Shown piece after piece: positions 54,371 through 61,262 of a stretch of DNA of 61,262 nt. Within the stretch, counting starts at the first letter, position 1, and every line of letters begins with the position of its first letter. Source of the DNA: Actinomycetes bacterium. GTDB taxonomy: Bacteria > Actinomycetota > Acidimicrobiia > Acidimicrobiales > RAAP-2. The translations under genes and the position numbers were made by a program. The DNA lies in assembly GCA_021790675.1 (NCBI GenBank), contig JAJYGN010000069.1:1-61262 (forward strand), in the 5' to 3' direction. The notes beneath the pieces were generated by a model that saw nothing but the letters and a program-made list of their open reading frames with translations, did no database searches and had not been told where the DNA came from.

Positions 54371-55375
54371 CTAGCGGCGGGCCCGATCGATCAGGATGTC
54401 ACCGGAGACGGTGTTCACCTTGATGAAGGACAACTCGCTGGCGGAGGCATCGGCGCCCTCGCCGTCGAGGTTGATCTCGGATCGCAGGCTGCCCGATATC
54501 GTCCGACCGGTCACGTCCACGGTGACACCGCTCGCCACGTGAACGGTCACGTCGCCCGAGGCCGAGTTGACCGAGAGTTCGCCCGGGCCCTCTGAAGTCA
54601 ACACGACGTCGCCCGAAGCGCTCGCGATCTCGGTGGACGCAGCGGCGTGCGCCGTGACGTCGCCCGAGGCCACGCGACAGCGCAGCCTCTTGTGCACGGT
54701 GCCCGCGGTCACGTCGCCGGAGGCCGTACGGACATCGAACTCCTCGAGCGCCGCGGTCGCGCGCACGTCGCCCGAGGCGCTGGTCACCCTCACGTCACTC
54801 AACGTCGCGCCGACGAGGGTGTCACCGGAGGCGGTCGTCACCTGCAGATCGGATCCCTCCGGAAGGGTGAGGACCACGTCGAGGTCGCTCGAGGTGACGA
54901 ACCACTCCCCTCGCTTGGCACCGCGAGTGCCGTGAGGGATCGTTTCGACCTCAAGGGTCGCGCGGGCGGGGTCGAAGTGGATCACGGCGCGCTCGAGCCG
55001 CTCGAGGCCGCTCGCGCGATTCGTGCCGACCACGACGCCGACCGCGCCGTCGGTGCTCGCGCGCACGGTGACGTCACCGCTTCTCGTCACGATCTTCGCA
55101 GAGATCGGCCCGTCGGCGGCGAACTCCTCGCGGCGCTCGTGCTCGAAACCTTCCGAACGGCTCGTGTCCCTGGTCATGACTCTCTCCTTGTTGGTGTTGA
55201 CAACCACGTAGCGCCGCGAGATCACCGTCGGCTCGGTGGAGTGCGGGATGGTGCGAAGTAGGTCCATCCCTAGAGCGTGGGGCTCCCCGCCGGTGACCTC
55301 GAAGTTGAGCGTGCGCCGTCGTGTCGCCACGTAGTCGTCGGTTCGATTCGAAAGTGGTGGTGCGATGCGAAACAT
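54371..55375 (-). CDS. DUF4097-type beta-strand-repeat protein
   Basis: 334 residues if ATG 55375 is the start (GGAGG eight bases upstream), or 268 if ATG 55177 is used (AAGGAG six bases upstream). Both are in frame. From about residue 80 of the long form there are eight SGD-type repeats (SGDVTVRA, SGDTLVGA, SGDVRATA, SGDVTAGT, SGDVTAHA, SGDVVLTS, SGDVTVHV, SGDILIDR) and one variant SGSLRSE. They form a right-handed beta-solenoid as expected for DUF4097. The protein lacks a signal peptide; function unknown. It follows the ribbon-helix-helix regulator by 17 bases, an arrangement I recall in other actinobacteria. Confidence 0.85.
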   Translation of the reverse strand: MFRIAPPLSNRTDDYVATRRRTLNFEVTGGEPHALGMDLLRTIPHSTEPTVISRRYVVVNTNKERVMTRDTSRSEGFEHERREEFAADGPISAKIVTRSGDVTVRASTDGAVGVVVGTNRASGLERLERAVIHFDPARATLEVETIPHGTRGAKRGEWFVTSSDLDVVLTLPEGSDLQVTTASGDTLVGATLSDVRVTSASGDVRATAALEEFDVRTASGDVTAGTVHKRLRCRVASGDVTAHAAASTEIASASGDVVLTSEGPGELSVNSASGDVTVHVASGVTVDVTGRTISGSLRSEINLDGEGADASASELSFIKVNTVSGDILIDRARR

Positions 55376-55392
55376 GACAACTTCCTCCTTCT

Positions 55393-55848
55393 CTAAGCCC
55401 GACCGCGGCCGCGCAGCTGGCGCTTCGACGAAAAGTCGGCCCGCGGCACGTCCTGGCGCACGGAGCGCTCGAGCGAGCGCACGATCCACGAGTTCACCGA
55501 CGAGCCCACGTCGGTGGCGAGGTTCTCGATGCTCTCCTTGAGCTCGTCGCTCAGACGCAGCGCGATGCGCGCCGAGTAGTTGCTCGTCGGTGTCGCCTCG
55601 TCGAGCTCGGGTCCTGCGACGCGCGCCAGGCGCACGTCATCGCCCTCAACGACCAGGCTCAACGGCGCGGGACTGGCGACGTTGTACTCCTGAACCAGCG
55701 AGTTCACCGCGTCAAGCAGGTGCGTCGCGAAGGACGGACCCAGGGTGCTGGCAAGCCGGCCGATCATCGCCGCGTTCTCCTCGCTGGCGAACGCGGCGAG
55801 GTTCTCGAAGTCGCCGCGGATGTTCGTGACATAGTCTGATATCAACAT
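55393..55848 (-). CDS. Ribbon-helix-helix (HicB-like) regulator
   Basis: 151 residues from ATG 55848. The C-terminal part carries a RHH domain: YSARIALRLSDELKESIENLATDVGSSVNSWIVRSL, the usual strand-helix-helix with an NSWIVRSLE signature. The N-terminal 100 residues resemble the partner domain seen in long HicB-like regulators. There is no toxin gene beside it, so it is not an ordinary HicAB pair. It is followed by the DUF4097 gene. The ATG lies inside palindromic TTGATATCAA-type sequences, pointing to autoregulation. A TTG at 55857 is a less likely start. Confidence 0.78.
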   Translation of the reverse strand: MLISDYVTNIRGDFENLAAFASEENAAMIGRLASTLGPSFATHLLDAVNSLVQEYNVASPAPLSLVVEGDDVRLARVAGPELDEATPTSNYSARIALRLSDELKESIENLATDVGSSVNSWIVRSLERSVRQDVPRADFSSKRQLRGRGRA

Positions 55849-55856
55849 TGATATCA
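55838..55856. promoter_or_regulatory. Two direct TGATATCA palindromes overlapping the regulator start
   Basis: TGATATCA occurs at 55838-55845 and 55849-55856, 11 bases apart. A third palindrome, TGACGTCA, lies at 55871-55878 between the -35 and -10. They are candidate operator sites for the ribbon-helix-helix protein itself. The region is clearly AT-rich in a GC-rich genome. Confidence 0.6.
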
Positions 55857-55885
55857 ATATAGCGTCATATTGACGTCATTGTCAA
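55856..55885 (-). promoter_or_regulatory. Near-consensus sigma-70-type promoter for the regulator operon
   Basis: On the coding strand the -35 is TTGACA (55885-55880) and the -10 is TATATT (55861-55856), with an 18-base spacer. Seven bases separate the -10 from the ATG at 55848, so the message is probably leaderless. No ribosome-binding site is present. Confidence 0.65.
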
Positions 55886-55973
55886 CATCATTCTTGTCAA
55901 ATTCTGATAGTATTACGACGCCGCGAGACGGGCTCACCGACACGCGGGCAATGACCAACTCGCAGCGCGGGAA

Positions 55974-56162
55974 CTAGCTGAGTTCGGGGTGCGCCGGGCA
56001 GTGAGCGAGAAGGGGCGACTCCACGAGGCTGGCCTCGTCGATCGGCGCGCCGCAGACCTGGCAGGATCGATAGGTGCCGGCGCGCAGCCGCTCGAGGGCG
56101 CGGTCGACCTCGTTGAGCACGGCTTCGATGCGCGCCACGCTCGTGTTATCCGTCTCCGCCAC
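55974..56162 (-). CDS. Small DksA/TraR-type zinc-finger protein
   Basis: 62 residues, GTG start. An N-terminal helix (SVARIEAVLNEVDRALERLRAGTY) is followed by the zinc-finger CQVCGAPIDEASLVESPLLAHCPAH. The first pair is CxxC; the second is Cys-Pro-Ala-His, so the last cysteine of the classical four is replaced by His. C3H1 fingers are common in this group. It probably binds the RNA polymerase secondary channel or another target. It is a lone gene, 70 bases or more from its neighbours. Confidence 0.75.
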   Translation of the reverse strand: MAETDNTSVARIEAVLNEVDRALERLRAGTYRSCQVCGAPIDEASLVESPLLAHCPAHPELS

Positions 56163-56287
56163 GACAGCGAGACTACTCGCCGTCTGCGGATCGACCCACC
56201 CGATACGGCAACAATGTGACAGGCGACAATATCCCCCACCCGCGAAGATTGTGCAAATAATGTGACTCTCGTATCAGCATTTCGTGT

Positions 56288-56312
56288 CCTGCCTGGCAGT
56301 GTGCCAGGCAGG
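56288..56312. repeat. Perfect 11-bp inverted repeat
   Basis: CCTGCCTGGCA and TGCCAGGCAGG flank GTG. It sits 49 bases upstream of a small candidate gene in an otherwise gene-poor stretch. No T-run follows, so it is a better operator candidate than terminator. Confidence 0.6.
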
Positions 56313-56360
56313 AGATCGAGCTCGGAGGGCGCGACGTTGTCCTCAGCGAGGGAGGCGAAG

Positions 56361-56600
56361 ATGCTCATCAACATGATCGGAACCGACGAGGGCGACGTCG
56401 CCGACTTCGAGACCTGGAAGAGCGAGCCCTTCACTGATCCCACGCGCCGTGAAACACTGGCGATGGCCGTCGAGGCAGCCGTGGCGTCCTTCGCCGTCGG
56501 CTCCTCCGATGCGCCGACGCCACCACGCGAAGGGTCGCCGGTTAGCGGAATCGCTCCCGCCGCGCACGAGGGCCCTTCGTCACAGGTCAACGCGGCCTGA
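56361..56600 (+). CDS. Small hypothetical protein
   Basis: 79 residues. The ATG has a well-placed GGGAGG five bases upstream, the main reason to call it. The sequence (MLINMIGTDEGDVADFETWKS near the start) is acidic in the first half and Pro/Ser/Ala-rich in the second, with no recognised domain. The perfect inverted repeat upstream may belong to its promoter. Competing frames here have no ribosome-binding sites. Could be non-coding. Confidence 0.4.
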   Translation: MLINMIGTDEGDVADFETWKSEPFTDPTRRETLAMAVEAAVASFAVGSSDAPTPPREGSPVSGIAPAAHEGPSSQVNAA

Positions 56601-56974
56601 TCGCGCGGCCTGGGCCGCCGCATGACGTCTCCGACGACGCTACGACGTAGACAACGTCACGTCCTCGAAGCCGTTGTGATCGCAAACCAGTGCAACGGAG
56701 TTGGCGCATCTAACGGCGCTTGTGAAGGTACGTCGCCCGTTGACCCGATGCACCAGCGTCCAGTGGCTCCCCGGAGCCCCCCGCCATCACCGCCCCCGAT
56801 GCTCGCCCCGAGTTCACAGTCGCATCGTCAGACGCGATTCCGACCGGCGAGCGCCGCTCTCAAGCGCTTGATCGCTGACTCGCATGAGCTGCTTTCCGAC
56901 AGCAGCGCGTCTCGACGCGTGCGCATCAGTGTCGTCCGCCTGACGCGAGTCAGTATTGGGCGAGTGGCGATCTG
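56601..56974. other. Gene-poor stretch
   Basis: About 370 bases without a gene I can support. Short open frames on both strands are present but lack ribosome-binding sites and look like high-GC chance frames. No repeats or RNA structure recognised. Confidence 0.5.
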
Positions 56975-58075
56975 CTAGCCCGGTCGGCCGGCCAGTCGAG
57001 CGATCGCCGACACGGTCTCGTCGACGGAAAGTTCCATGCTGGCCCGACCGATCTGGTACTCGTAGCGCTGCAGGCGCGTCCCTTCGGAGATGAAAGGGCG
57101 CGAAAAGGTCCACACGCCCTCTGACTCGGCGATGTCGCGCACTCGCGCCTCCATCTCCTTGACCGTCGCGCGAAAGCGCAAGTGCATTAGGGGACTACGG
57201 ACCTGGTCGGGCAGGACCTCGATCTCGTCAAAGGCGCGGACCTCTCGGGCGACGGCGCGCGCTCGCCGGTAATAAGAGGCCATGTCCGAACGGCGAGAGC
57301 GCAGCACGCTGAGCGCGGACGCGGCATAGGGCCAGAGCATGTACGGCCGGCCGCCGTGACGGGTGCGCCACAGGCTCACCTCGTCGATCACATCACGATC
57401 TCCTGCAACGCAGCTGCCGGAGATCCCTCCGAGGCCCTTATAAAAAGAAACGTAGACCGTGTCGAAGAGCGCGGCGATGTCGGCGAGGGACGCGTTGGCC
57501 GAGCTCGCGTAGTACGGCGCCGCCTCCCAGAGCCGCGCGCCGTCCAGGTGCAGCGCCGCACCACGGTCTCGCGCCCACTGGACCTGCGCGCGAAGCTCTT
57601 TCCACGTCGGGAGATATCCCCCGATGTCACGTTGGGGCAATTCGAGCAGCAGCGCCCCGATCGGCTCTTTGATCTCGTCCAGTTCGGCAAGGGTGAGGGG
57701 CGCCAACGGCGAGAAGCGTGATCCGACGACGATCTCAGAGAGACCGTGAAGTCGCGAGAACGCGTTCTCCTCGTGCGTTCGAAGGTGACACATCGGGTGA
57801 AACGCGATCGTCGTCTTCGAACGCCGATCCGCGAGCACGCGTAGCGCCGCCTGCTGAGCCATGATGCCCGTCGGCAAGAAGAGCGCCGCCTCCTTGCCCA
57901 GGAGCTGGGCGACCTCGTCTTCGAGTTCGCTGACGACACCGCCGTTACCGTATAAGTCAGGCAGGGTGTCCGCGGGTATCTGCTCGAGGAGACTCGACAC
58001 GGTGCGCGGCCCGTCACCCGCCAGGAAACGACTGCAGTGAGACGACAGATCCTCGAATTTGACTCGCCCCGCCAT
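56975..58075 (-). CDS. PLP-dependent threonine-aldolase-family lyase
   Basis: 366 residues, ATG 58075 with AAGGTG five bases upstream. The beta-eliminating-lyase/threonine aldolase fold is supported by DLYGNGGVVSELEDEVAQLLGKEAALFLPTG at the N-terminus, LHLDGARLWEAA (PLP-binding aspartate) and the PLP lysine in VSFYKGLGGISGS. The usual reaction is cleavage of beta-hydroxy amino acids to glycine plus an aldehyde; the substrate here is not determined. It stands alone in the accessory region. Confidence 0.85.
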   Translation of the reverse strand: MAGRVKFEDLSSHCSRFLAGDGPRTVSSLLEQIPADTLPDLYGNGGVVSELEDEVAQLLGKEAALFLPTGIMAQQAALRVLADRRSKTTIAFHPMCHLRTHEENAFSRLHGLSEIVVGSRFSPLAPLTLAELDEIKEPIGALLLELPQRDIGGYLPTWKELRAQVQWARDRGAALHLDGARLWEAAPYYASSANASLADIAALFDTVYVSFYKGLGGISGSCVAGDRDVIDEVSLWRTRHGGRPYMLWPYAASALSVLRSRRSDMASYYRRARAVAREVRAFDEIEVLPDQVRSPLMHLRFRATVKEMEARVRDIAESEGVWTFSRPFISEGTRLQRYEYQIGRASMELSVDETVSAIARLAGRPG

Positions 58076-58531
58076 GGGTTCACCTTATCGAGATGCTCCT
58101 TGCGATCACGGGAGCGGACGGCATGGACCGACTCGATGTCGCTACCCACCCATCGACCGCAAGATTCGAGTGGCTCGACCTGACTCTTTAAGGCATCCCG
58201 TCACCGCGCTTGGCTAGCCGACAACGTGGAATCTGGCCGAGGACTATAGGCTGCCGGAAAGAAGCCGAGGAGTCCATCCTCTCGCCACAGACGTCACGGG
58301 GCATGTCGTTGAGTAACGCTCGAGGGAGGGGGGTCGTGTGCATCACAGTCGGTTACGCGAATTAGCCACCGTGAGGTTCTCCGGCGTTCGAGAACGGGAG
58401 TACGGGTTGCCGAGCACCTCTCGCGTCGTGCGCGATGATGGCAGCCACCCCGCTGACATCACCCGTAGCGCCCTCCCCTTCGCTTCAACGCAGGCAGCGT
58501 CCGAGGAGTCACTCTGAGACGGCCGGGACGC
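58076..58531. other. Intergenic stretch between divergent genes
   Basis: About 455 bases with no gene I can support. It must contain promoters for the aldolase (leftward) and methyltransferase (rightward). A TATAGG at 58245-58250 is a possible -10, without a good -35. Confidence 0.45.
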
Positions 58532-59263
58532 ATGATCCGCGACTCTCGACGTTCGCCCAACGAGTTCGCCCGTGAGCTCTTCGCGCCTCTGCCGTCGCGC
58601 TATGACGCGCTCGGCGCCGTCCTCTCGATGGGTCAGGATCGCCGTTGGCGGCGGGCGATGATCGATCGAATCGTGGGGTCCAAACCCAACCTCATCCTGG
58701 ACGTCGCTTGCGGGACGTGCGGGGTGACCAAGAAGCTCGCCGCGCACACCGAGGCCCACATCGTCGGGCTCGACCTGAGCGACGAGATGATCACACTCGG
58801 TCAGGCCAACGTGCGACGGTCTCATCTGGAACATCGAATATCCCTGGTGCTCGGGCGAGGTGAACGACTGCCCTTCGCCGACGCGACCTTCGACGCACTC
58901 ACCTTCACCTATCTCCTGCGCTACGTTGAAGATCCGGCGGCGGCCCTTCGCGAGCTGGCCCGCGTCGTCAAGCCGGGCGGACCCGTGGCGAGCCTGGAAT
59001 TCGCCGTGCCCGATCAACGGGGGCGGCGCCTCGCGTGGTGGTGCTACACGAGATTCGTCTTGCCAACGGCGGGGTGGTTGATGGGTGGTCGGGCCTGGTG
59101 GACGGTCGGTCGGTTTCTCGGCCCCAGCATCTCGCGGCACTATCGCGCCTACCCCGTTGACTGGACGGTCGAGGCATGGCGACGAGCGGGACTCGACCAT
59201 GTCGAGATTCGCTCCATGAGCCTGGGCGGCGGCGTGGTGATCTCGGGTTATCGAGCGGGCTGA
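58532..59263 (+). CDS. MenG/UbiE-like class I methyltransferase
   Basis: 243 residues. SAM-binding motif I is LILDVACGTCG (a Cys replaces the usual last Gly of ACGTG). The acidic residue at the end of strand 2 is in IVGLDLSDEMI, and the UbiE-like ERLPFADATFDALTFTYLLRYVEDP and ELARVVKPGG follow. The N-terminal FAPLPSRYDALGAVLSMGQDRRWRRAMI matches demethylmenaquinone methyltransferase. Methylation of a quinone ring is the likely reaction. A UbiA-like membrane protein follows after two bases, which fits quinone or lipid synthesis. It may be a paralogue, since nothing else of the menaquinone pathway is in the window. Confidence 0.8.
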   Translation: MIRDSRRSPNEFARELFAPLPSRYDALGAVLSMGQDRRWRRAMIDRIVGSKPNLILDVACGTCGVTKKLAAHTEAHIVGLDLSDEMITLGQANVRRSHLEHRISLVLGRGERLPFADATFDALTFTYLLRYVEDPAAALRELARVVKPGGPVASLEFAVPDQRGRRLAWWCYTRFVLPTAGWLMGGRAWWTVGRFLGPSISRHYRAYPVDWTVEAWRRAGLDHVEIRSMSLGGGVVISGYRAG

Positions 59264-59265
59264 TC

Positions 59266-60033
59266 GTGTCGACCAACCCCACGGACCCCGCTCCCGCCGA
59301 AGGCCCCGCATTCTACTCTCGACCTACTTTCCTTCACCCTCCTCGCTTGCAGCAGTGGTGGACCTTGCTACACCCGCCGTACACGATGCTGCATCTCTCC
59401 CTCGTGACGATCGGTGCGTGCCTCAGCGGACCGGTCAACGCGGTGAAGCTCGTGGCGACAGTGGCGGCCTTCTTCTTCGCCGTGGGCGTGGGAGCGCACG
59501 CCCTTGACGAGCTGCACGGCCGACCCTTGCAGACGACAATTCCGACGTCGCACCTCGTTGCCGCCGCCCTCTTCGGCCTGGGCACGGCGGTGACGCTCGG
59601 AATCATCGGGATGTTCATCACCAGCGCCTACCTCGCGATCTTCATCGCCGTCGGTGTGGTGCTCGCTGTCTTCTACAACCTCGAACTCTTCGGTGGACGA
59701 ATGCACACGCCGTTGGTGATGACCTTGGGTTGGGGCGCCTTCCCCATCCTCACGGCGTATTTCGCCCAACACGAAGCCCTCAGCATCTCGTCACTCGTCG
59801 TAGCAGGTTTCGGCGCACTGATCACCCGACTGCAACAATTGCTCTCGACGCCCGCTCGGGCGTTGCGCCGCAGCGCGCAGTCGGTTGACGGCAGAATCGT
59901 TCGCCTAGATGGAACGACGATACCGATCACCCGTGCCTCGATGCTCCAACCCCTCGAGCGGTCATTGAAGACTCTCTGCTGGACCGGCGTGATGCTCGCG
60001 GCCGGACTGATTCTCCTGCGTTTTCACCCCTGA
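59266..60033 (+). CDS. Membrane protein, divergent UbiA-like prenyltransferase candidate
   Basis: 255 residues from GTG 59266, two bases after the methyltransferase stop. About six or seven hydrophobic helices. GAHALDELHGRPLQTTIP is in the position of the UbiA first aspartate motif (NDxxDxxxD followed by RPL), but Asn-Asp has become His-Ala-Leu-Asp-Glu. A second loop, LRRSAQSVDGRIVRLDGT, is charged and could be the second acidic motif, though no DxxxD is seen. I infer a UbiA superfamily member that either uses altered residues or is not a transferase. Coupling to a MenG-like methyltransferase supports a lipid-quinone role. Confidence 0.55.
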   Translation: MSTNPTDPAPAEGPAFYSRPTFLHPPRLQQWWTLLHPPYTMLHLSLVTIGACLSGPVNAVKLVATVAAFFFAVGVGAHALDELHGRPLQTTIPTSHLVAAALFGLGTAVTLGIIGMFITSAYLAIFIAVGVVLAVFYNLELFGGRMHTPLVMTLGWGAFPILTAYFAQHEALSISSLVVAGFGALITRLQQLLSTPARALRRSAQSVDGRIVRLDGTTIPITRASMLQPLERSLKTLCWTGVMLAAGLILLRFHP

Positions 60034-60304
60034 GTCAGGGTCACCAACGCGTCAAAAGCGACACCACAGTCACCAGGCGCGGGTCGTAGGGTGGGGCCTT
60101 GCAGCAATAACTCGGTCCGACAGCACGCCAACACCGAATGTCCATGGGGTAGCACGTCATCGGTCTCCATCGGCTGCGACGCCATGGCAACCCCTTGAAT
60201 GACACAGTAGGTCCGGGGCTAACCTCAGACTTCGACGGCGGACACGCTCGCGGTCTCGTGAGGTGGCACCGACAGATCTGACATCCGCTGACGAGGACTG
60301 TGCA

Positions 60305-60736
60305 ATGACGATTGCGGGCTACGAAATCTCTACTCATCGGGAACGATTAGACGTTGACCTCGTCTTCCACTTCTTATCGGAGGAGTCGTATTGGTGTCCG
60401 GGAATACCTCGGCACGTTGTTGAGAGGTCAATTGAGAACTCACTGTGTTTCGGTGTCTACTCTGGCGACGATCAGGTCGGCTTCGCGCGCGTTGTCACCG
60501 ACAGGGCCACGTTCGCACTCGTCGCCGACGTCTTCATCGTGGCTCCGCACCGCGGTAAAGGCCTCTCCAAGTGGCTGATGATAGAAGTGGTCAACCACCC
60601 TGACCTTCATGGGCTCCGTCGCATGCTCCTACTGACCACCGATGCTCATTCGCTCTACGCACAATTTGGATTCGTCGAGATCGCCAACTCGTGGCGCTTC
60701 ATGGAACGTCTCCAGACCGGCGAAGACGAACTCTGA
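60305..60736 (+). CDS. GNAT-family N-acetyltransferase
   Basis: 143 residues from ATG 60305 with GAGGA about eight bases upstream. Motif A: FIVAPHRGKGLSKWLMIEV (Arg-Gly-Lys-Gly). LLLTTDAHSLYAQFGFVEI is the usual C-terminal strand. It resembles the small amino-acid or aminoglycoside-like GNATs; substrate unknown. Base composition here is less GC-rich than in the left part of the window, in line with the accessory region. It precedes the tRNA by about 180 bases. Confidence 0.8.
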   Translation: MTIAGYEISTHRERLDVDLVFHFLSEESYWCPGIPRHVVERSIENSLCFGVYSGDDQVGFARVVTDRATFALVADVFIVAPHRGKGLSKWLMIEVVNHPDLHGLRRMLLLTTDAHSLYAQFGFVEIANSWRFMERLQTGEDEL

Positions 60737-60913
60737 TGAGGTCGGTCGTCGTCGTAGGGTGCATCGAATCACGTACCGTGACCCACGAGTTCCGCCAATG
60801 CCGCCGTACCATGTCGAAACGCTCGTTGAGGAGATCAGAAATTCGGTAAATCGGGTGGACTAAACTTCCGAGTCCGGGGAGTGAAGGTTTCTCACGATAG
60901 ATCTCCATCCACC

Positions 60914-60986
60914 GGGCCGCTAGCTCATCGGGAAGAGCAGGGGACTTTTAATCCCAAGGTGCCGAGATCGAGACTCGGGCGGCCCA
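60914..60986 (+). tRNA. tRNA-Lys (anticodon TTT)
   Basis: 73 bases. The acceptor stem GGGCCGC pairs with GCGGCCC and the discriminator is A; CCA is not encoded. The D-arm is GCTC/GAGC, the anticodon loop CTTTTAA, and the T-stem CCGAG/CTCGG. The T-loop reads ATCGAGA, so position 54 is A instead of T, and the anticodon stem has a G-A at its outer pair. These oddities lower confidence slightly. Confidence 0.78.
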
Positions 60987-61262
60987 CTGAAGTGCTGATC
61001 AAGGGCTCCTTATTATCATTGGCTCGACGATGTCTAGCCATTTGTCTAGCCGCAGGACGTGGCCGCGGTGACGTGGCGGGCACGAAATCCTTGTACAGAA
61101 GTTCCTCCATCGCCTTGGCCGCCTTGGCTCTCGATCCTGGCAGCAGGTGCACGTAGACGCCCTTGGTGACGCCAATCGAGGCGTGGCCGAGTTGATCGGC
61201 CACCGCTTCCAGGGGAACATCCATAGAGAACATGAGCGAGGCGCACGAGTGGCGCAGTTCAT
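60925..61262 (-). CDS. Tyrosine recombinase/integrase C-terminus (N-terminus beyond window)
   Basis: The frame enters from the right edge and stops at 60925, about 112 codons. ELRHSCASLM holds the HxxR-type active-site arginine region. QLGHASIGVTKGVYVHL carries the conserved LGH and the catalytic tyrosine. The C-terminal 40 residues after the tyrosine are charged and end inside the antisense of the tRNA-Lys gene. Integrases beside a tRNA 3' end mark integrated elements, so the element lies to the right of the tRNA. Active residues look intact, and the gene is not obviously broken in the visible part. Confidence 0.85.
   Translation of the reverse strand, partial: ELRHSCASLMFSMDVPLEAVADQLGHASIGVTKGVYVHLLPGSRAKAAKAMEELLYKDFVPATSPRPRPAARQMARHRRANDNKEPLISTSVGRPSLDLGTLGLKVPCSSR

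Noticed and set aside
56622..57113. Short open frames on both strands
   Set aside because: They lack ribosome-binding sites, overlap each other and the aldolase, and show no conserved pattern.
58343..59311. 322-codon - strand frame
   Set aside because: Antisense to the methyltransferase, whose SAM motifs are clear.
60041..60337. 98-codon - strand frame rich in Cys and Arg
   Set aside because: No ribosome-binding site and overlaps the start of the acetyltransferase; looks like chance.
1..61262. CRISPR arrays, insertion sequences, rRNA genes, riboswitches
   Set aside because: None recognised. No regular repeat-spacer pattern, transposase motif, rRNA segment or known riboswitch core was seen.

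Overview
This window is a GC-rich actinobacterial chromosome segment. The best guess is Actinomycetota of the Acidimicrobiia type; that class-level guess is inference from gene content, not from a marker phylogeny. The pointers are the actinobacterial ctaE-qcrCAB respiratory block with a diheme QcrC and a three-helix Rieske protein, mycothiol glycosyltransferase MshA, a rex-hemACDBL operon, a hemE-hemH-hemY set of the coproporphyrin type, nickel superoxide dismutase with its own protease, GTG/TTG starts, 1-8 base gene overlaps, and several apparently leaderless starts.

Layout. Positions 1-14510 form one long leftward run: ctaE-qcrC-qcrA-qcrB, a phosphodiester-glycosidase-like protein, hutG-hutH-hutU-hutI (histidine to glutamate), a GNAT acetyltransferase, and a MoxR-type AAA ATPase plus von Willebrand factor A pair that runs off the left edge. 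A HelD-type RNA-polymerase-associated helicase lies just upstream of ctaE (14539-16833). Going right, 16945-20299 encodes hemE-hemH-hemY. A HAD phosphatase, a large membrane protein fusing a degenerate phosphoesterase-like domain to an MprF-type C-terminal domain, and a diguanylate cyclase follow (20347-24690). Positions 24742-40626 (leftward) hold all 14 complex I genes nuoA-nuoN with an ATP-grasp ligase coupled to the end. Positions 40731-43564 (rightward) hold a geranylgeranyl-reductase-type flavoprotein, an FTR1/EfeU iron permease and an acetyltransferase. Positions 43588-53881 (leftward) carry sodX, mshA, a YbjN-like gene, proC, rex, hemA-hemC-hemD-hemB-hemL, a membrane protein and another acetyltransferase. 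sodN diverges at 53950.

From 54371 the density falls and the content becomes accessory: a DUF4097-type repeat protein, a ribbon-helix-helix regulator with a near-consensus promoter and palindromic sites, a DksA/TraR-type zinc finger, a perfect 11-bp inverted repeat, a PLP-dependent aldolase, a MenG-like methyltransferase followed by a divergent UbiA-like membrane protein, and an acetyltransferase. The right edge is a tRNA-Lys whose 3' end meets the 3' end of a tyrosine recombinase, which looks like the boundary of an integrated element extending beyond the window.

How it fits together: the core is aerobic respiration (complex I, cytochrome bcc, an oxidase subunit), the haem needed to build it, and Rex, which in other actinobacteria senses NADH/NAD+ and controls these operons. 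The least explained pieces are the phosphoesterase-like/MprF fusion, the MoxR-VWA pair coupled to histidine catabolism, the hairpin over the hutG start, the promoter/operator of the ribbon-helix-helix gene, and the methyltransferase/UbiA-like pair.
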